A stretch of DNA of 64,000 nucleotides from JBLIKP01 sp047635375 (lineage in GTDB: Bacteria; Bacteroidota; Bacteroidia; Sphingobacteriales; Sphingobacteriaceae): contig JBLIKP010000002.1 of NCBI GenBank assembly GCA_047635375.1, positions 1 to 64,000 on the forward strand. The letters run 5' to 3'. Shown piece by piece: positions 18,085 to 28,025 of the stretch; the stretch's first letter is position 1, and every line of letters begins with the position of its first letter. A program made the position numbers and the translations under genes. Below the pieces are notes generated by a model. That model was given only the letters and a program-made list of their open reading frames with translations. It was not told the DNA's origin and searched no databases.

Positions 18085-20460
18085 TTATTTTACAACTGTA
18101 AATTTAGTTGTTCCGAATTGACCGTCAGCTTTTACTTTTACGAAGTAAGAACCTTCAGCTAAATCATTTGAGTTAATAGTAACAATTGAAGTTAATTCAG
18201 AAACATTGATAACTTTTACCAATGATCCAACCAAATTGTAAACTTCAACTTGCTCAATGTTTAATCCATTTGCATCGATATTTACAATCGAGTTTGATGG
18301 GTTAGGGTAAACTTTTAATGCATTATTTAACGCAGAATTTTCGTTAATTCCTGTTGCTCTTTTTACAACAATAGGTTTTGATACAGTTGCATCATCACAA
18401 GCATTAAAAACTTCCAATTTAACGTTGAATTTACGAGTAGTAGAGAAAGTGTAAGTTGGGCTTTCTTCGTAAGAACGGTTGTTAGCATCACGGAAATCCC
18501 AAGCGTTTAATTTACTTGCAGTTGACGTGTTTGTGAAAACAACTGGAGTCCCTAAAGTAACAGTGTCGGCGCTAGGAGTAAAGTCAGCAAATGGTACAAC
18601 GTCTACAGAAACTTTAGTGCTTATTGAATCAATTAAAGAATCCTTCGTGATTACCAATTTAACATTGTAATCTCCTGCAGCCGCCCATTGAGCAACTGGG
18701 TTTTTATCTGAAGAAGTTGTTGTAGTAGCACCTTCAAAAGTCCAAGCATGAGAAGCACTAGTATCAGCTACGTGAGAGAAAAAGTTAAAGTCGGCATCAA
18801 CACAGCCCGCTAAAGCAGAAGCACTAAATGCAGCTTTGAAAGAAGCAGCTTGCGCTGGAGGAATTGTCACATATGAACGCATGAAAATATCAGCAGTGTT
18901 CCCAGAACGAGCTGGTCCAAAAAAACCACCAATAAACTCAAAAGAGTTTCTTGCAAACGGGCCTGTAAGGTCAGTCATGATTTGAGTGTTTTCAGTTATG
19001 TCTTCACCTTGGACAACTTCCCAAGAAATATAGTACGATCCATCTTCAATAGTGATTACACTATCAAGACGTACCATATGGATACCTGGATTTGTTTCAT
19101 CGCTTGTGGTAACTACAGTGTCACCTGATACTAAAGTGTCATAAAGAATAGCTCCCGGAGAACCACCATTTCCATTATCGTCATAGATCTTTAATCTGAA
19201 TGCATTTGAAGCAACATTAGGATCAGCAAGTGCCATTGCTACATCAATAGAATCAATTGTAATAGGGTAGAATGGAGGAGTAACAACAATACCAGCACCT
19301 TCGAATCCGAATCCGCCATCAGGCTGTTCATCAACATAACTAAGTGCGATAGCAGATTTTCCAACCGTATCTATAACAACTATTTCAGTTTCAATTTCAT
19401 CATTGTCTCCGTTTAAGTCAGAACCTAATTCAGTTGAAGTTAATAGGTGAACAGATCCAACTTTTTTAGGTGTAAAAAGGCTCCCTTGACTTACGATTCT
19501 TGATTCTTCTACTTTTAAACTTGCAATTCTAACATTAGAGCTGTAAAGAGTTGGTCCGTTTGGAGTACCATTGAATGATTCTATAACTTTTCCTGAAAGG
19601 TCAAAACCAGCTTCAACATCAGTATTACCTACGTTAGCAACCAAAGTGGAAATTTCCATTGATGCATCTTTTAAGGCGAAAAATCCACGGTTAGCAGGGT
19701 TTTGATTGTAAGATGCTTTAACATCAATTACAGAGAAAGTAACTTCTTCTGGATAGTGAAATTTGTATGATGCAGGCACAGTAGGCAAAACATCAAAAAT
19801 TTCTAGACCAATTCTCCCATTAATATTTTCAATACCTGCAACAACAGCATTTTGTGTTGGGTCGTAGCTGGAATTGTAAGTGCCTTCTTGTTTCAAGTAG
19901 TTAAATTGAACTGAAGAATCTGAGGCAGATAATACAATTTGGAAAGAATTTGCTCCGCTGTATGTTAGCGCGTCGTCCTGCCAAAAAGCTGCGTCAATAA
20001 AAGAAACTACTAAACTATCTGTATTGTTAGTCCAGTAATAAACTTTACCAAGGTTACCAATCCCTCCGAAATTTAAATCGGCAAGAAATGGAGCTAAGAA
20101 GTTATGATTTCCGCCAAAATCTGGGGTAGGAATGTCTGGAAAATGAGGTGATTGGCCAGAAGAATGTTGAACTTGACGTTCAAATGAAATATAACCATTA
20201 GAACCTACATAGAAAGTTTTAGGTTTTGTCCAGTAGTATTGGAATTCAAATCCTAGGTTAAATGGACCAACAACGTTGTCGTCACCCATACCGGTTACTT
20301 CAGTACCTTTAGTAGCAATATCAATCCATTCAGTAGTTGGTCCACCAGTTCCGGTGTTGTCCAACCAAGAATATCCATACTCATCTGGCCCGCCGCTTTG
20401 TGCGAATAGGAATCCACCAGATACCAACATGGCAGCAGTTAGAAATAGATTTTTTTTCAT
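18085..20460 (-). CDS. Secreted protein with PKD domains and a T9SS type A sorting domain
   Basis: The product is about 791 residues with the start taken at the ATG 20458-20460, where a good signal peptide begins (MKKNLFLTAAMLVSGGFLFA). A longer frame to 20499 adds 13 unlikely residues before it. The middle holds repeated beta-rich segments, including two PKD-like domains near the end (the second begins ADFTPSADTVTLGTPVVF and contains NAWDFRD). The last 75 or so residues start LKVYPNPSNSIVNI and end GTTKFTVVK, the type A sorting domain that sends proteins through the type IX system to the cell surface. Function unknown; there are no catalytic motifs I recognise. It has its own terminator. Confidence 0.9.
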   Translation of the reverse strand: MKKNLFLTAAMLVSGGFLFAQSGGPDEYGYSWLDNTGTGGPTTEWIDIATKGTEVTGMGDDNVVGPFNLGFEFQYYWTKPKTFYVGSNGYISFERQVQHSSGQSPHFPDIPTPDFGGNHNFLAPFLADLNFGGIGNLGKVYYWTNNTDSLVVSFIDAAFWQDDALTYSGANSFQIVLSASDSSVQFNYLKQEGTYNSSYDPTQNAVVAGIENINGRIGLEIFDVLPTVPASYKFHYPEEVTFSVIDVKASYNQNPANRGFFALKDASMEISTLVANVGNTDVEAGFDLSGKVIESFNGTPNGPTLYSSNVRIASLKVEESRIVSQGSLFTPKKVGSVHLLTSTELGSDLNGDNDEIETEIVVIDTVGKSAIALSYVDEQPDGGFGFEGAGIVVTPPFYPITIDSIDVAMALADPNVASNAFRLKIYDDNGNGGSPGAILYDTLVSGDTVVTTSDETNPGIHMVRLDSVITIEDGSYYISWEVVQGEDITENTQIMTDLTGPFARNSFEFIGGFFGPARSGNTADIFMRSYVTIPPAQAASFKAAFSASALAGCVDADFNFFSHVADTSASHAWTFEGATTTTSSDKNPVAQWAAAGDYNVKLVITKDSLIDSISTKVSVDVVPFADFTPSADTVTLGTPVVFTNTSTASKLNAWDFRDANNRSYEESPTYTFSTTRKFNVKLEVFNACDDATVSKPIVVKRATGINENSALNNALKVYPNPSNSIVNIDANGLNIEQVEVYNLVGSLVKVINVSELTSIVTINSNDLAEGSYFVKVKADGQFGTTKFTVVK

Positions 20461-20528
20461 TTTGAAATTAATTTGATTTTTAAAATTTTTCAGGCTCAAT
20501 ATTACTAAATTAAAACTAAAATAAGGAA

Positions 20529-20557
20529 CAAAAAAAGCCTCGATTGATGCTTTTTTG
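20529..20557 (-). terminator. Terminator after the TlpA-like gene
   Basis: AAAAAAGC, about ten bases, and GCTTTTTT form a hairpin with extra internal TC/GA pairing, followed by a T run on the minus strand, 29 bases after the stop of the gene at 20586. Confidence 0.6.
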
Positions 20558-20585
20558 TAAATATATAATTGGGAAATAGAAGAAT

Positions 20586-21989
20586 CTACGGTTTTTCTTC
20601 TGCTTGTTTTTTTTGTTCGATTAGTTGGTCAAAAATTCCAGGTAACTGATTTACGCCAATATTTTTCAATATGATTTTCTTATCCTTATCTAGAATGTAA
20701 ATCTGCGGGGTACTCTTAATATCATATTTTTCTCTGAAATCACTTAAATATTGTTGATCTACAACATTTATCCAATTTAAGCTATTATCCAACATGTATT
20801 TTTCCCATTTATCCATTTCATGCTGAGTGTAAATAGCCATTACCTCAATGCTTTCAGCTTTTCTTTGATCGTAAAACTCTTTTAGTACTGGGGTTGTTTT
20901 TTTGCAATGGCTGCAGTCCACATCGTAAAAATAAAGAATAGTAAAATCCTTATTTATATCGTAAAGTGAAACGGGTTGATTGTTTGGGTCACTTAGGGTG
21001 ATTTTGGGCGCTTTTTCACCAATTAAAATGGGTTTTAACGTCCTAACTCTTTCCTCAAATCTGATTTTTTCAGCATCATCAATCCAATAAGCATCACCTG
21101 ATAAATAGTACTTTTCGGCGATATGGACGTAAACGGCATCCATTCCCATGATCTTACTATTTGCATACTTGTTTAATAAGGTAATAATGGAAAACCTGAA
21201 GTTTTCATCATCGGTTTTAGCCAAATTAGCAATAACATCAATTGAGGCGATAATTGAATCTGGCACCTGCATGGTTAATTTGTCCATGTAGTAAATGATT
21301 TTCCCTTCCATCAAGGGTGTTCTTACAAGGCGGTTATCTGCAAAATTTAAATTATCGAAGTAGTGCTTTTTAAAAAAATTATATGCAAAAAGGCTATCAT
21401 TATTCCCCTCAGGTTGTTCGGGGATTTGAGGCTCTTGCATAGTTTTGAAAAGGGTGGATACAAACATATCCGGGTTTTCAGTAATGACCTTTTCCCTATA
21501 ATTGTTTATTTCAACTCCAATATTTTTTATTTCTTTTTTAACAAGAGATGAATCGGTAGAAGTTTTAGCCTCCGTGAGTTTAGAATTTAATGCCTTGTTT
21601 TTTTCTTGTTGATCACCTAAAAAGGAAAAATAGTGGAAAAATTTTTCGTTTTCCTTTGATCCTTGGACTTTCATGTTTTTTACAAAGCCTGGTTTATTAG
21701 TGGATAGGGTAAAGTTTTGATCTGAAACTAAGAATTCAAAGTAGGATTCCTTGTTGAAGATAATTGAATATATTCCACCTTGAAGTTTCTCTTCTCCTTG
21801 AAAAATATACTCTCCCTTAGAATTTAAATAGGCGGTATCTGTATAGTATTGTTTTTTACCATAATAGTTGGCAAGAAAAGCGGCAGAGTCCGTTGGGTTT
21901 TCTACTTTGATTACAATATTATGACCAGATTTTTGGCCATAACTTAGATTAAAAGAAAGGCAGAATATTAATGGTAATAGGTATCTCAT
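20586..21989 (-). CDS. Exported thioredoxin-like (TlpA/DsbE type) protein
   Basis: The 467-residue protein has a signal peptide (about 1-18, SFNLSYGQ), an N-terminal beta-rich DUF4369-like part (about 20-120), a helical DUF5106-like middle, and a C-terminal thioredoxin domain (about 325-465). The redox motif is CSHC near 360 (FYDVDCSHCKKTTPVL), and the cis-proline segment is STPQIYILDKDK. Proteins of this build keep cysteines of exported proteins reduced or help cytochrome maturation in the periplasm. The immediate partners are not shown by its neighbours. It lies between the MATE gene and the T9SS cargo gene, all on minus. Confidence 0.88.
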   Translation of the reverse strand: MRYLLPLIFCLSFNLSYGQKSGHNIVIKVENPTDSAAFLANYYGKKQYYTDTAYLNSKGEYIFQGEEKLQGGIYSIIFNKESYFEFLVSDQNFTLSTNKPGFVKNMKVQGSKENEKFFHYFSFLGDQQEKNKALNSKLTEAKTSTDSSLVKKEIKNIGVEINNYREKVITENPDMFVSTLFKTMQEPQIPEQPEGNNDSLFAYNFFKKHYFDNLNFADNRLVRTPLMEGKIIYYMDKLTMQVPDSIIASIDVIANLAKTDDENFRFSIITLLNKYANSKIMGMDAVYVHIAEKYYLSGDAYWIDDAEKIRFEERVRTLKPILIGEKAPKITLSDPNNQPVSLYDINKDFTILYFYDVDCSHCKKTTPVLKEFYDQRKAESIEVMAIYTQHEMDKWEKYMLDNSLNWINVVDQQYLSDFREKYDIKSTPQIYILDKDKKIILKNIGVNQLPGIFDQLIEQKKQAEEKP

Positions 21990-22047
21990 GAGTAAATCTT
22001 GAAAAAAAATGAGCTTAAAATTAATGATTAAACGTTGTTTACTCCTA

Positions 22048-23379
22048 CTAATTGTTCATTTTTTTGGTTAATATGTGAAATCTAGAAATATGGAATACTG
22101 CTGTTATTGTTAATCCGACAAGGAGCCCTATCCAAACTCCATTTACACCAAGGGAGGTTTTTATTCCTAAGTAATATCCTAAAGGAAGACCAATTACCCA
22201 ATAAGCGAATATGATAAAAATTGTGGGCCATTTTACATCTTCCATTCCACGCAAGGCCCCTAAGCCAACCACTTGTAAGCCGTCTGATAACTGAAAAAAG
22301 GCGGCAATAATCAGAAGACTTGAAGCCATAGCAATAACTTGAGAATCGTCGATATAATAGGCAGGGAAGATGTTTCGACCAAGGGCGAAAATAACGGCTG
22401 GTATTGCCATAAAAAGTACGGAAATATGAAAGGCGGTAAATCCGGTTTTTCTTATTTCTGGAATGTTTTTTCTACCCATAGCATTCCCGACCCTTACCAT
22501 GGCTCCTGAGGAAAGACCAGTAGCCATCATATAGCTTAAAGCGGCAAGACTAAGAGCGATTTGATGAGCTGCCAGCTCCTTGGCGCCAATCCAACCGACA
22601 ATAATTGCGGCAATTGCAAATGCACTAACTTCAACCGTATATTGAACTCCTGAAGGGATTCCTATTTTTAATAATTTCCTGAATATTTTCTTGTCGATTT
22701 TGGTGGTCCATAACTTGGTCACCAGTCCGTTTAAATCTTTATGATATTTAATATAGGCTAACATGGAAAGGGCCATAATCACACGCGAAATTAATGTTGC
22801 ATAACCAGCTCCTTCTAATTCCAATCTTGGAAATCCATAATTACCATAAATAAGCAAGTAGTTTAGCCCAATGTTTAATAAGTTCCCGCCGAGTGAAATG
22901 ACCATTGCCATCCGCGTAAGCGAAAGCCCTTCGCAATATTGCTTTGTGGCCATGTAGGTCATAAAAGGAATAGTGGAAAGTCCAATTATTGCGAAATAAG
23001 GCGAGGCTAAATCGGCTACTAATGGTTCTTGGTCTAAGTATCCAAATACTGGGATAAAGGCAATTACAAGTAGGAAAAGTATTATTCCTAAAATATTATT
23101 AAGCACCAGGCCTTGGGGAAGGATAGCGCGTAATGCATTTTTATCGTTTCTAGCATGTGCATTAGCCACAGGCGGGGTAATACCGTAACTTGCTCCTAAA
23201 CCAAAGACGATCAAAATACTAAATATTCCATTTGCAAGGGAAGAAGCAGCTAATGGATAGGTGCCTAATTGCCCAATCATTATACTGTCGGATAAGCCAA
23301 CAATAACATGTCCTACTTGACCCAATGCAATGGGCCACGCAATTCCTAAATGTTTTTTATAATGAGTAAGGTAATGCAC
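22048..23379 (-). CDS. MATE-family efflux transporter
   Basis: This 443-residue, 12-helix inner-membrane protein belongs to the MATE/NorM family, which exports cationic drugs or metabolites in exchange for Na+ or H+. The family starts with IAWPIALGQVGHVIVGLSD (about 13-31) and MIGQLGTYPLAASSLANG; the second half repeats the pattern in IGIPSGVQYTVEVSAFA and VRVGNAMGRKN. The substrate is unknown. The gene start is close to the broken envelope genes upstream on the same strand. Confidence 0.93.
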   Translation of the reverse strand: MHYLTHYKKHLGIAWPIALGQVGHVIVGLSDSIMIGQLGTYPLAASSLANGIFSILIVFGLGASYGITPPVANAHARNDKNALRAILPQGLVLNNILGIILFLLVIAFIPVFGYLDQEPLVADLASPYFAIIGLSTIPFMTYMATKQYCEGLSLTRMAMVISLGGNLLNIGLNYLLIYGNYGFPRLELEGAGYATLISRVIMALSMLAYIKYHKDLNGLVTKLWTTKIDKKIFRKLLKIGIPSGVQYTVEVSAFAIAAIIVGWIGAKELAAHQIALSLAALSYMMATGLSSGAMVRVGNAMGRKNIPEIRKTGFTAFHISVLFMAIPAVIFALGRNIFPAYYIDDSQVIAMASSLLIIAAFFQLSDGLQVVGLGALRGMEDVKWPTIFIIFAYWVIGLPLGYYLGIKTSLGVNGVWIGLLVGLTITAVFHISRFHILTKKMNN

Positions 23380-23415
23380 CGGGCAAAGATGAGAAAATAC
23401 AAGCCTATTTGTTTG

Positions 23416-23936
23416 CTAATACTTTAATTTTTTTGATTTGCTTTTTCTAAGTAGAAAATTAAATCCAAAATCCATGTAATCAGCTTGTTCTCTATGGGAT
23501 TTTAAAAACATATGGGCGGATATATTATTGGTTATAAAGTAGTTAAGTCCAATGTTGGAGTAGTATTTTATTTTATAGGGGTTATGAAAAACCAAATACC
23601 TTCCAAAACCTACATTTAATCCTAATCGGCCAAGGAAAATTTCATTGTTAAAGCTAATCCCATGAGCAAATTTCGCATTACTTGTTGCGTAATTCATATG
23701 AATTTTAGGGTTTGCGTAATAGTAAATATCAAGTCTTGGTTTGACATTAATTATGGGGTGAATAGGAATAGAAAGTCCAATGCCGCCAGCACTTTTTAAA
23801 GGTCCATTATTTTTATCTGTTATCCCCTTCGTCCACCTCCAATATTGATTTCTGGTGAAGTTTCTTTTAATTTAATTTGGCCAAAAGAAACTTCATTGAA
23901 AAGTAATAAACAGAATAAAATTACAATTAACCTCAT
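23416..23936 (-). pseudogene. Frameshifted exported outer-membrane protein gene
   Basis: A reading frame starts at ATG 23934-23936 with a clear signal peptide (RLIVILFCLLLFNEVSFGQ) and runs ETSPEINIGGG to a TAA at 23820-23822. One base shifted, the frame continues as WTKGITDKNNGPLKSAG and then uninterrupted to the stop at 23416. So one base appears lost or gained in the GGAGGTGGA stretch near 23830-23842. The joined product would be about 170 residues of beta-barrel-like strands ending near LKSHREQADYMDFGFNFLL, a pattern similar to Bacteroidota acyloxyacyl-hydrolase-like barrels. It begins 1 base after the stop of the broken gene upstream, so the pair was an operon. A sequencing error in the GC-rich run is the alternative. 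Confidence 0.7.
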
Positions 23937-23937
23937 A

Positions 23938-24555
23938 TTAATAATTGAATTTCAAGCCCAATAAAGCAATATTTAATCCGCCATTGGGTATTGTAAAAGA
24001 CCCATTTGAGGTGTGGTATGCCCTTATAAATAATGCAATACATCTTTCTTTCATGTTTAAAGGGATGGAGTATAAAAGGTCTGCCTTAAACGAATAATTA
24101 AATGGTGTTCCCAAATATCTATTGTTGGGATGAGTTATATGGCTTTTAGTGGAGTATGAACCGCCGAAACCGGGTGCGAAAATTATTTTATTCTTCTTAT
24201 CCATTATAATGCTTTCTATGGATGCTGTAATGCCGTAGTTAATTCCTATTTCATCTTTATTGATATCATTAACACCTCTTAATCAATTAAAGTCCTAGGC
24301 GAAAAAGCAAAGTGAAAGTGATTTTGCATTAAGAATTTTGAGCCAATTTTCAGTTCTGTTTAATAATATTGACCTCCCAAGGTTAAATCCATAAGCGCGA
24401 TCATTAAGTAAGGTTTTACTTTCTGGGATTAAATGCGTTCCACCTAAAACCGAGAAATTCCATGTTTTTTTACCATTGTATAATTGACCTTTGGTGATGA
24501 TTGGCGAAATACCAATTAGGAAAATAAAAATAAGCTTTTGAAAAAAATTTTCCAT
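23938..24555 (-). pseudogene. Broken PagL-like lipid A deacylase (acyloxyacyl hydrolase) gene
   Basis: From the ATG at 24553-24555 the frame encodes a signal peptide and NGKKTWNFSVLGGTHLIPES, then meets TAG (24295-24297) and TGA (24283-24285). Reading through both stops in the same frame gives a continuous barrel sequence to the stop at 23938, including EIGINYGITASIESI, KKNKIIFAPGFGGSY and the terminal AYHTSNGSFTIPNGGLNI. The HxSNG block followed by PN.G is the catalytic signature of PagL-type lipid A 3-O-deacylases. Total length is 206 codons, a plausible full length. Because both stops lie in one frame with homologous sequence on either side, decay by point mutation is most likely. It precedes a second broken barrel gene. 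Confidence 0.72.
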
Positions 24556-24634
24556 TACTTTGAATCTAAGCTAAGATACACCAGAAAAAGGATGTTATTA
24601 TTCCTTAATAAACTTAAATTTTCAATCTATTATA

Positions 24635-25444
24635 ATGCAATTAAAATTAAAGCGTCCACTTTGTCTTTACGATATTGAATCTACAGGAGTTAATGTTAGC
24701 AGTGACAGAATTGTAGAAATCTCAATACTTAAGGTTCATCCTGACGGAAAAGAGGAAACTAAAACTATTAAAATAAATCCAACCATACCTATTCCACCTG
24801 AGGTTAGTATGATTCATGGGATTTATGATGAGGATATTAAGGATGCTCCAATCTTTAAAGAAGTTGCCAACGATTTGGTGAAATTTATTGGGAACAGTGA
24901 CCTTTCTGGATACAACTGTCTGCGTTTTGATGTTCCAATTTTAATGGAAGAGTTTTTACGAGCAGGAATCGATTTTGATTTAGAAAAGCGATTTATTGTG
25001 GATGTTCAAAACATATTCCATCAAATGGAGCAAAGGACATTAAAAGCGGCTTATAAGTTTTATTGCAATAAGAGTTTAGAAAATGCACATACCGCTGAGG
25101 CCGATACTATCGCCACTTACGAGGTGCTGAAAGCCCAAATTGAAAAATACGAGAAAACGGCATTTGTCGACAAAGACGGCAAAGAATCTTTTCCAGTAAA
25201 AAACGATATGGAACAGCTCCATACGTTTACCAATGTCCGTAAATTTGTAGATTTTGCAGGAAGATTAGCCTTTAACAAGGACGGTAAAGAAGTAATTAAC
25301 TTCGGGAAGCATAAGGGTAAAATTGCAGAAGAAGTTTTTCAATATGATGCCGGTTATTATGATTGGATGATGAAAGGTGACTTTCCTGAGTACACGAAAA
25401 AGAAAATTACCGAAATCCGACTTCGAGGTTTTAACAAAAAATAG
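24635..25444 (+). CDS. DnaQ-like 3'-5' exonuclease
   Basis: The 269-residue protein has a DEDDh exonuclease domain (about 1-170): Asp13 and Glu15 in YDIEST, Asp in NCLRFDVPIL, and His/Asp in AHTAEADTIATYEVL. This set removes nucleotides from 3' ends of DNA or RNA. The C-terminal part holds NFGKHKGKIAEEVF and YYDWMMKGDFP, like the small domain at the end of ExoX-type nucleases. It is not the proofreading subunit by size or context. It starts an apparent operon with mtaB (37-base gap). Confidence 0.9.
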   Translation: MQLKLKRPLCLYDIESTGVNVSSDRIVEISILKVHPDGKEETKTIKINPTIPIPPEVSMIHGIYDEDIKDAPIFKEVANDLVKFIGNSDLSGYNCLRFDVPILMEEFLRAGIDFDLEKRFIVDVQNIFHQMEQRTLKAAYKFYCNKSLENAHTAEADTIATYEVLKAQIEKYEKTAFVDKDGKESFPVKNDMEQLHTFTNVRKFVDFAGRLAFNKDGKEVINFGKHKGKIAEEVFQYDAGYYDWMMKGDFPEYTKKKITEIRLRGFNKK

Positions 25445-25481
25445 GAAGTCAATCCCCATAATTATGTAAATTTGCGGCGTT

Positions 25482-26822
25482 ATGCCCATTTCCAAAAAAG
25501 TAGCCTTCTATACCTTAGGATGTAAGTTGAATTATTCCGAAACCTCCGCAATTTCGCGTCTTTTCGAGGATAATAATTATAAGATTGTCGACTTCACCGA
25601 AACTCCAGATATTTATGTGGTTAACACATGTTCTGTAACAGAAAATGCCGATAAAAAATGCAGGAAGGTTGTAAAGGAAGCATTAAAAATTAATGCTAAA
25701 GCTTTTGTGGTAATTGTTGGGTGCTATGCTCAATTAAAGCCAAAGGAAATCAGCGAAATACCTGGAGTAGATATGGTTTTGGGAGCTGCTGAGAAATTCA
25801 ATATGCTTTCTCACATTGATGAACTTACCAAGTTGGATAAGCCTGTAGTCAAGGAAGGAGCAATTGCAGATGTAGATACCTTTATCGGTGCATATAGTTT
25901 TGGAGATAGAACTAGGACTTTTTTAAAAGTTCAGGACGGATGTGATTATTCTTGCGCCTTTTGCACAATTCCATTAGCACGCGGTGCTTCAAGAAGCGAT
26001 ACTGTCGAAAATATTGTTGAAAGTGCACGGAATATTGCAAAGGATGGGGTGAAAGAGATTGTGCTTTCAGGGGTTAATATTGGAGATTATGGCAAAAATG
26101 TTGAAGGAAATTTCTTGGATTTAATTAAAGCCCTAGATAATGTTGAGGACATTAAAAGATTCAGGATTTCAAGTATAGAACCTAATTTACTGGACAACGA
26201 AATAATCCAGTTTGTCGCGAATTCCAGAGCATTTGTCCCTCATTTTCACATTCCACTTCAGTCCGGAAATAACGAAATTCTTGCGCTAATGCGCCGAAGA
26301 TATAAAAGGGAACTCTACGTGGATAGGGTTGAATTTATTAAAAATGTAATGCCCGATTGTTGTATTGGAGTGGATGTTATTGTTGGCTTTCCTGGGGAAA
26401 CGGATGAGCATTTCGAAGACACTTACAAGTTTTTGAGTGAGCTTGATATATCATACCTGCACGTGTTTACTTATAGCGAAAGACAAAATACTCTTGCTGC
26501 CGAAATGAAGGATGTTGTGCCAAATAAGGTACGAGCCCAAAGAAGCAAGCGTCTCCATATACTTTCTGATAAAAAGCGCCTTGAGTTTTATAGAAACCAA
26601 GTGTCAAAAAATAACATCCATAATGTACTGTTCGAATCTGAAGAGAAAAGCGGACAAATGCACGGATTTACAGATAATTACGTAAAAATTAAAGTGAAAT
26701 TTGATCCTCTTTTAACGAATCAAATTAAAGAAGTTAATTTAACCGGAATTACGGAAGATGGCTTAGTAACCATTTCAGAGTTAGCAATTCCAAACAGCCA
26801 CCTTGAGGCTCAAAAAAAATAA
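25482..26822 (+). CDS. mtaB: tRNA t6A37 methylthiotransferase MtaB
   Basis: This 446-residue radical-SAM enzyme adds a methylthio group to t6A at position 37 of ANN-decoding tRNAs, giving ms2t6A. The UPF0004 domain starts FYTLGCKLNYSETSAI, with further cysteines in VVNTCSVTENADKKC and VIVGCYAQLKP. The radical-SAM cluster CDYSCAFC (about 154-161) follows DGC-type context, and the C-terminal part ends in a TRAM-like domain (GFTDNYVKIKVKFDP). The Cys spacing and the YTLGCKLN start distinguish MtaB from MiaB. It is followed after 3 bases by lgt. Confidence 0.94.
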   Translation: MPISKKVAFYTLGCKLNYSETSAISRLFEDNNYKIVDFTETPDIYVVNTCSVTENADKKCRKVVKEALKINAKAFVVIVGCYAQLKPKEISEIPGVDMVLGAAEKFNMLSHIDELTKLDKPVVKEGAIADVDTFIGAYSFGDRTRTFLKVQDGCDYSCAFCTIPLARGASRSDTVENIVESARNIAKDGVKEIVLSGVNIGDYGKNVEGNFLDLIKALDNVEDIKRFRISSIEPNLLDNEIIQFVANSRAFVPHFHIPLQSGNNEILALMRRRYKRELYVDRVEFIKNVMPDCCIGVDVIVGFPGETDEHFEDTYKFLSELDISYLHVFTYSERQNTLAAEMKDVVPNKVRAQRSKRLHILSDKKRLEFYRNQVSKNNIHNVLFESEEKSGQMHGFTDNYVKIKVKFDPLLTNQIKEVNLTGITEDGLVTISELAIPNSHLEAQKK

Positions 26823-26825
26823 TAA

Positions 26826-28022
26826 ATGTTCCCAACCCTTTCCCATTTAATTGAATACCTAACAGGAGTCTATATTCCTTTGCCTATTCAAAGTTTCGGC
26901 TTTTTGGTTGCACTTGCTTTCGTGGCAGGGCATTGGGCCTTTACCTCAGAATTAAAGCGAAAAGAAACTGATGGATGGGTAAAGCCATTTGAATCAGAAG
27001 AGAAGGTCGGAGAAAAAGCTTCCCAAAAAGACCTGATAATGAATTTTATTATTGGATTTTTAGTTGGTTTCAAGGTATTGTTTCTAATTCTTAATTATAC
27101 AGAATTCGTGAACAACCCACAGGTGGCGCTATTAAGTTTTAAGGGTAATTTTATAGGTGGCCTTATCGGCGGAAGTCTTGCTGCTTATTTACTTTATAAA
27201 GAAAAATTAAAGGGGGCATTACCCAAGCCAAAAATGGTGAAGGTAACGGTTCGTCCATTTCAATTAATGGGAACGATTACTCTTGTCGCTGCTATTTCTG
27301 GATTTTTAGGAGCTAAAATATTTCATAACCTAGAATACCCTGCGCAGTTTATGGCTGATCCCATTGGAGCTTTTATTTCCTTTAGCGGATTAACTTTTTT
27401 TGGAGGACTAATTGGCGGTGCTATTGGAGTTTTATGTTACTGTAGAAGGAAAGGCATCCATCCGTTGGTTATGTTAGACGTTGGGGCTCCAGGGATGATG
27501 TTATCCTATGGCTTAGGCCGATTGGGTTGTCAACTTGCCGGGGATGGAGACTGGGGAATAGTTGCTCAGGGTCCAAAACCAGATTGGATGAGCTTTCTTC
27601 CAGACTGGGTTTATTCATTTAGATTTCCCCATAACGTAATAAATGAAGGGATTCCAATTGAAGGGTGCGAAGGTCGTTTTTGTAGTATTCTCCCAGAAGG
27701 AGTTTACCCTACCTCACTTTATGAAGCAATTGGTGGAGTTTTGTTGTTTTTTATCATCTGGGGAATTAGGAAGAAGTTCAGTGTTCCTGGTTTGTTGTTT
27801 TCAATTTACTTTATCCTTGCAGGATTAGAGCGATTTTTCATTGAAAAAGTAAGGGTTAATAGCCTCTATAATGTAAATGGTTTTGAGTTCACCCAAGCCG
27901 AATTAATTTCATCAATTATGATTATTGCTGGAGTTGTAAGCTCAATTTACCTAATAGTTAAAAAAGACAAGATTTTATCCTCCGTCAGGGAATTCGTGAT
28001 TAATACAAAAGTAAAGGCATAA
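26826..28022 (+). CDS. lgt: Prolipoprotein diacylglyceryl transferase
   Basis: This 398-residue integral membrane enzyme moves diacylglycerol from phosphatidylglycerol to the lipobox cysteine of prolipoproteins, the first step of lipoprotein maturation. GLGRLGCQLAGDGDWG (about 228-243) is the Lgt signature, though it has GDGDWG where the E. coli protein has INGELWG. PTSLYEAIGG (about 294-303) and LERFFIEKVRVN (about 336) are also typical. It is longer than E. coli Lgt (291 residues) because of extra N-terminal and loop segments, which I recall as usual in Bacteroidota. The SusD and RND-adaptor lipoproteins in this window are among its likely substrates. It lies in a tight operon between mtaB and gtrA. 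Confidence 0.93.
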   Translation: MFPTLSHLIEYLTGVYIPLPIQSFGFLVALAFVAGHWAFTSELKRKETDGWVKPFESEEKVGEKASQKDLIMNFIIGFLVGFKVLFLILNYTEFVNNPQVALLSFKGNFIGGLIGGSLAAYLLYKEKLKGALPKPKMVKVTVRPFQLMGTITLVAAISGFLGAKIFHNLEYPAQFMADPIGAFISFSGLTFFGGLIGGAIGVLCYCRRKGIHPLVMLDVGAPGMMLSYGLGRLGCQLAGDGDWGIVAQGPKPDWMSFLPDWVYSFRFPHNVINEGIPIEGCEGRFCSILPEGVYPTSLYEAIGGVLLFFIIWGIRKKFSVPGLLFSIYFILAGLERFFIEKVRVNSLYNVNGFEFTQAELISSIMIIAGVVSSIYLIVKKDKILSSVREFVINTKVKA

Positions 28023-28025
28023 AAT

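Noticed and set aside
24283..24297. Possible programmed readthrough or stop-codon recoding in the PagL-like gene
   Set aside because: Two different stops (TAG and TGA) four codons apart with no recoding element, next to a second broken gene; simple decay explains it better.
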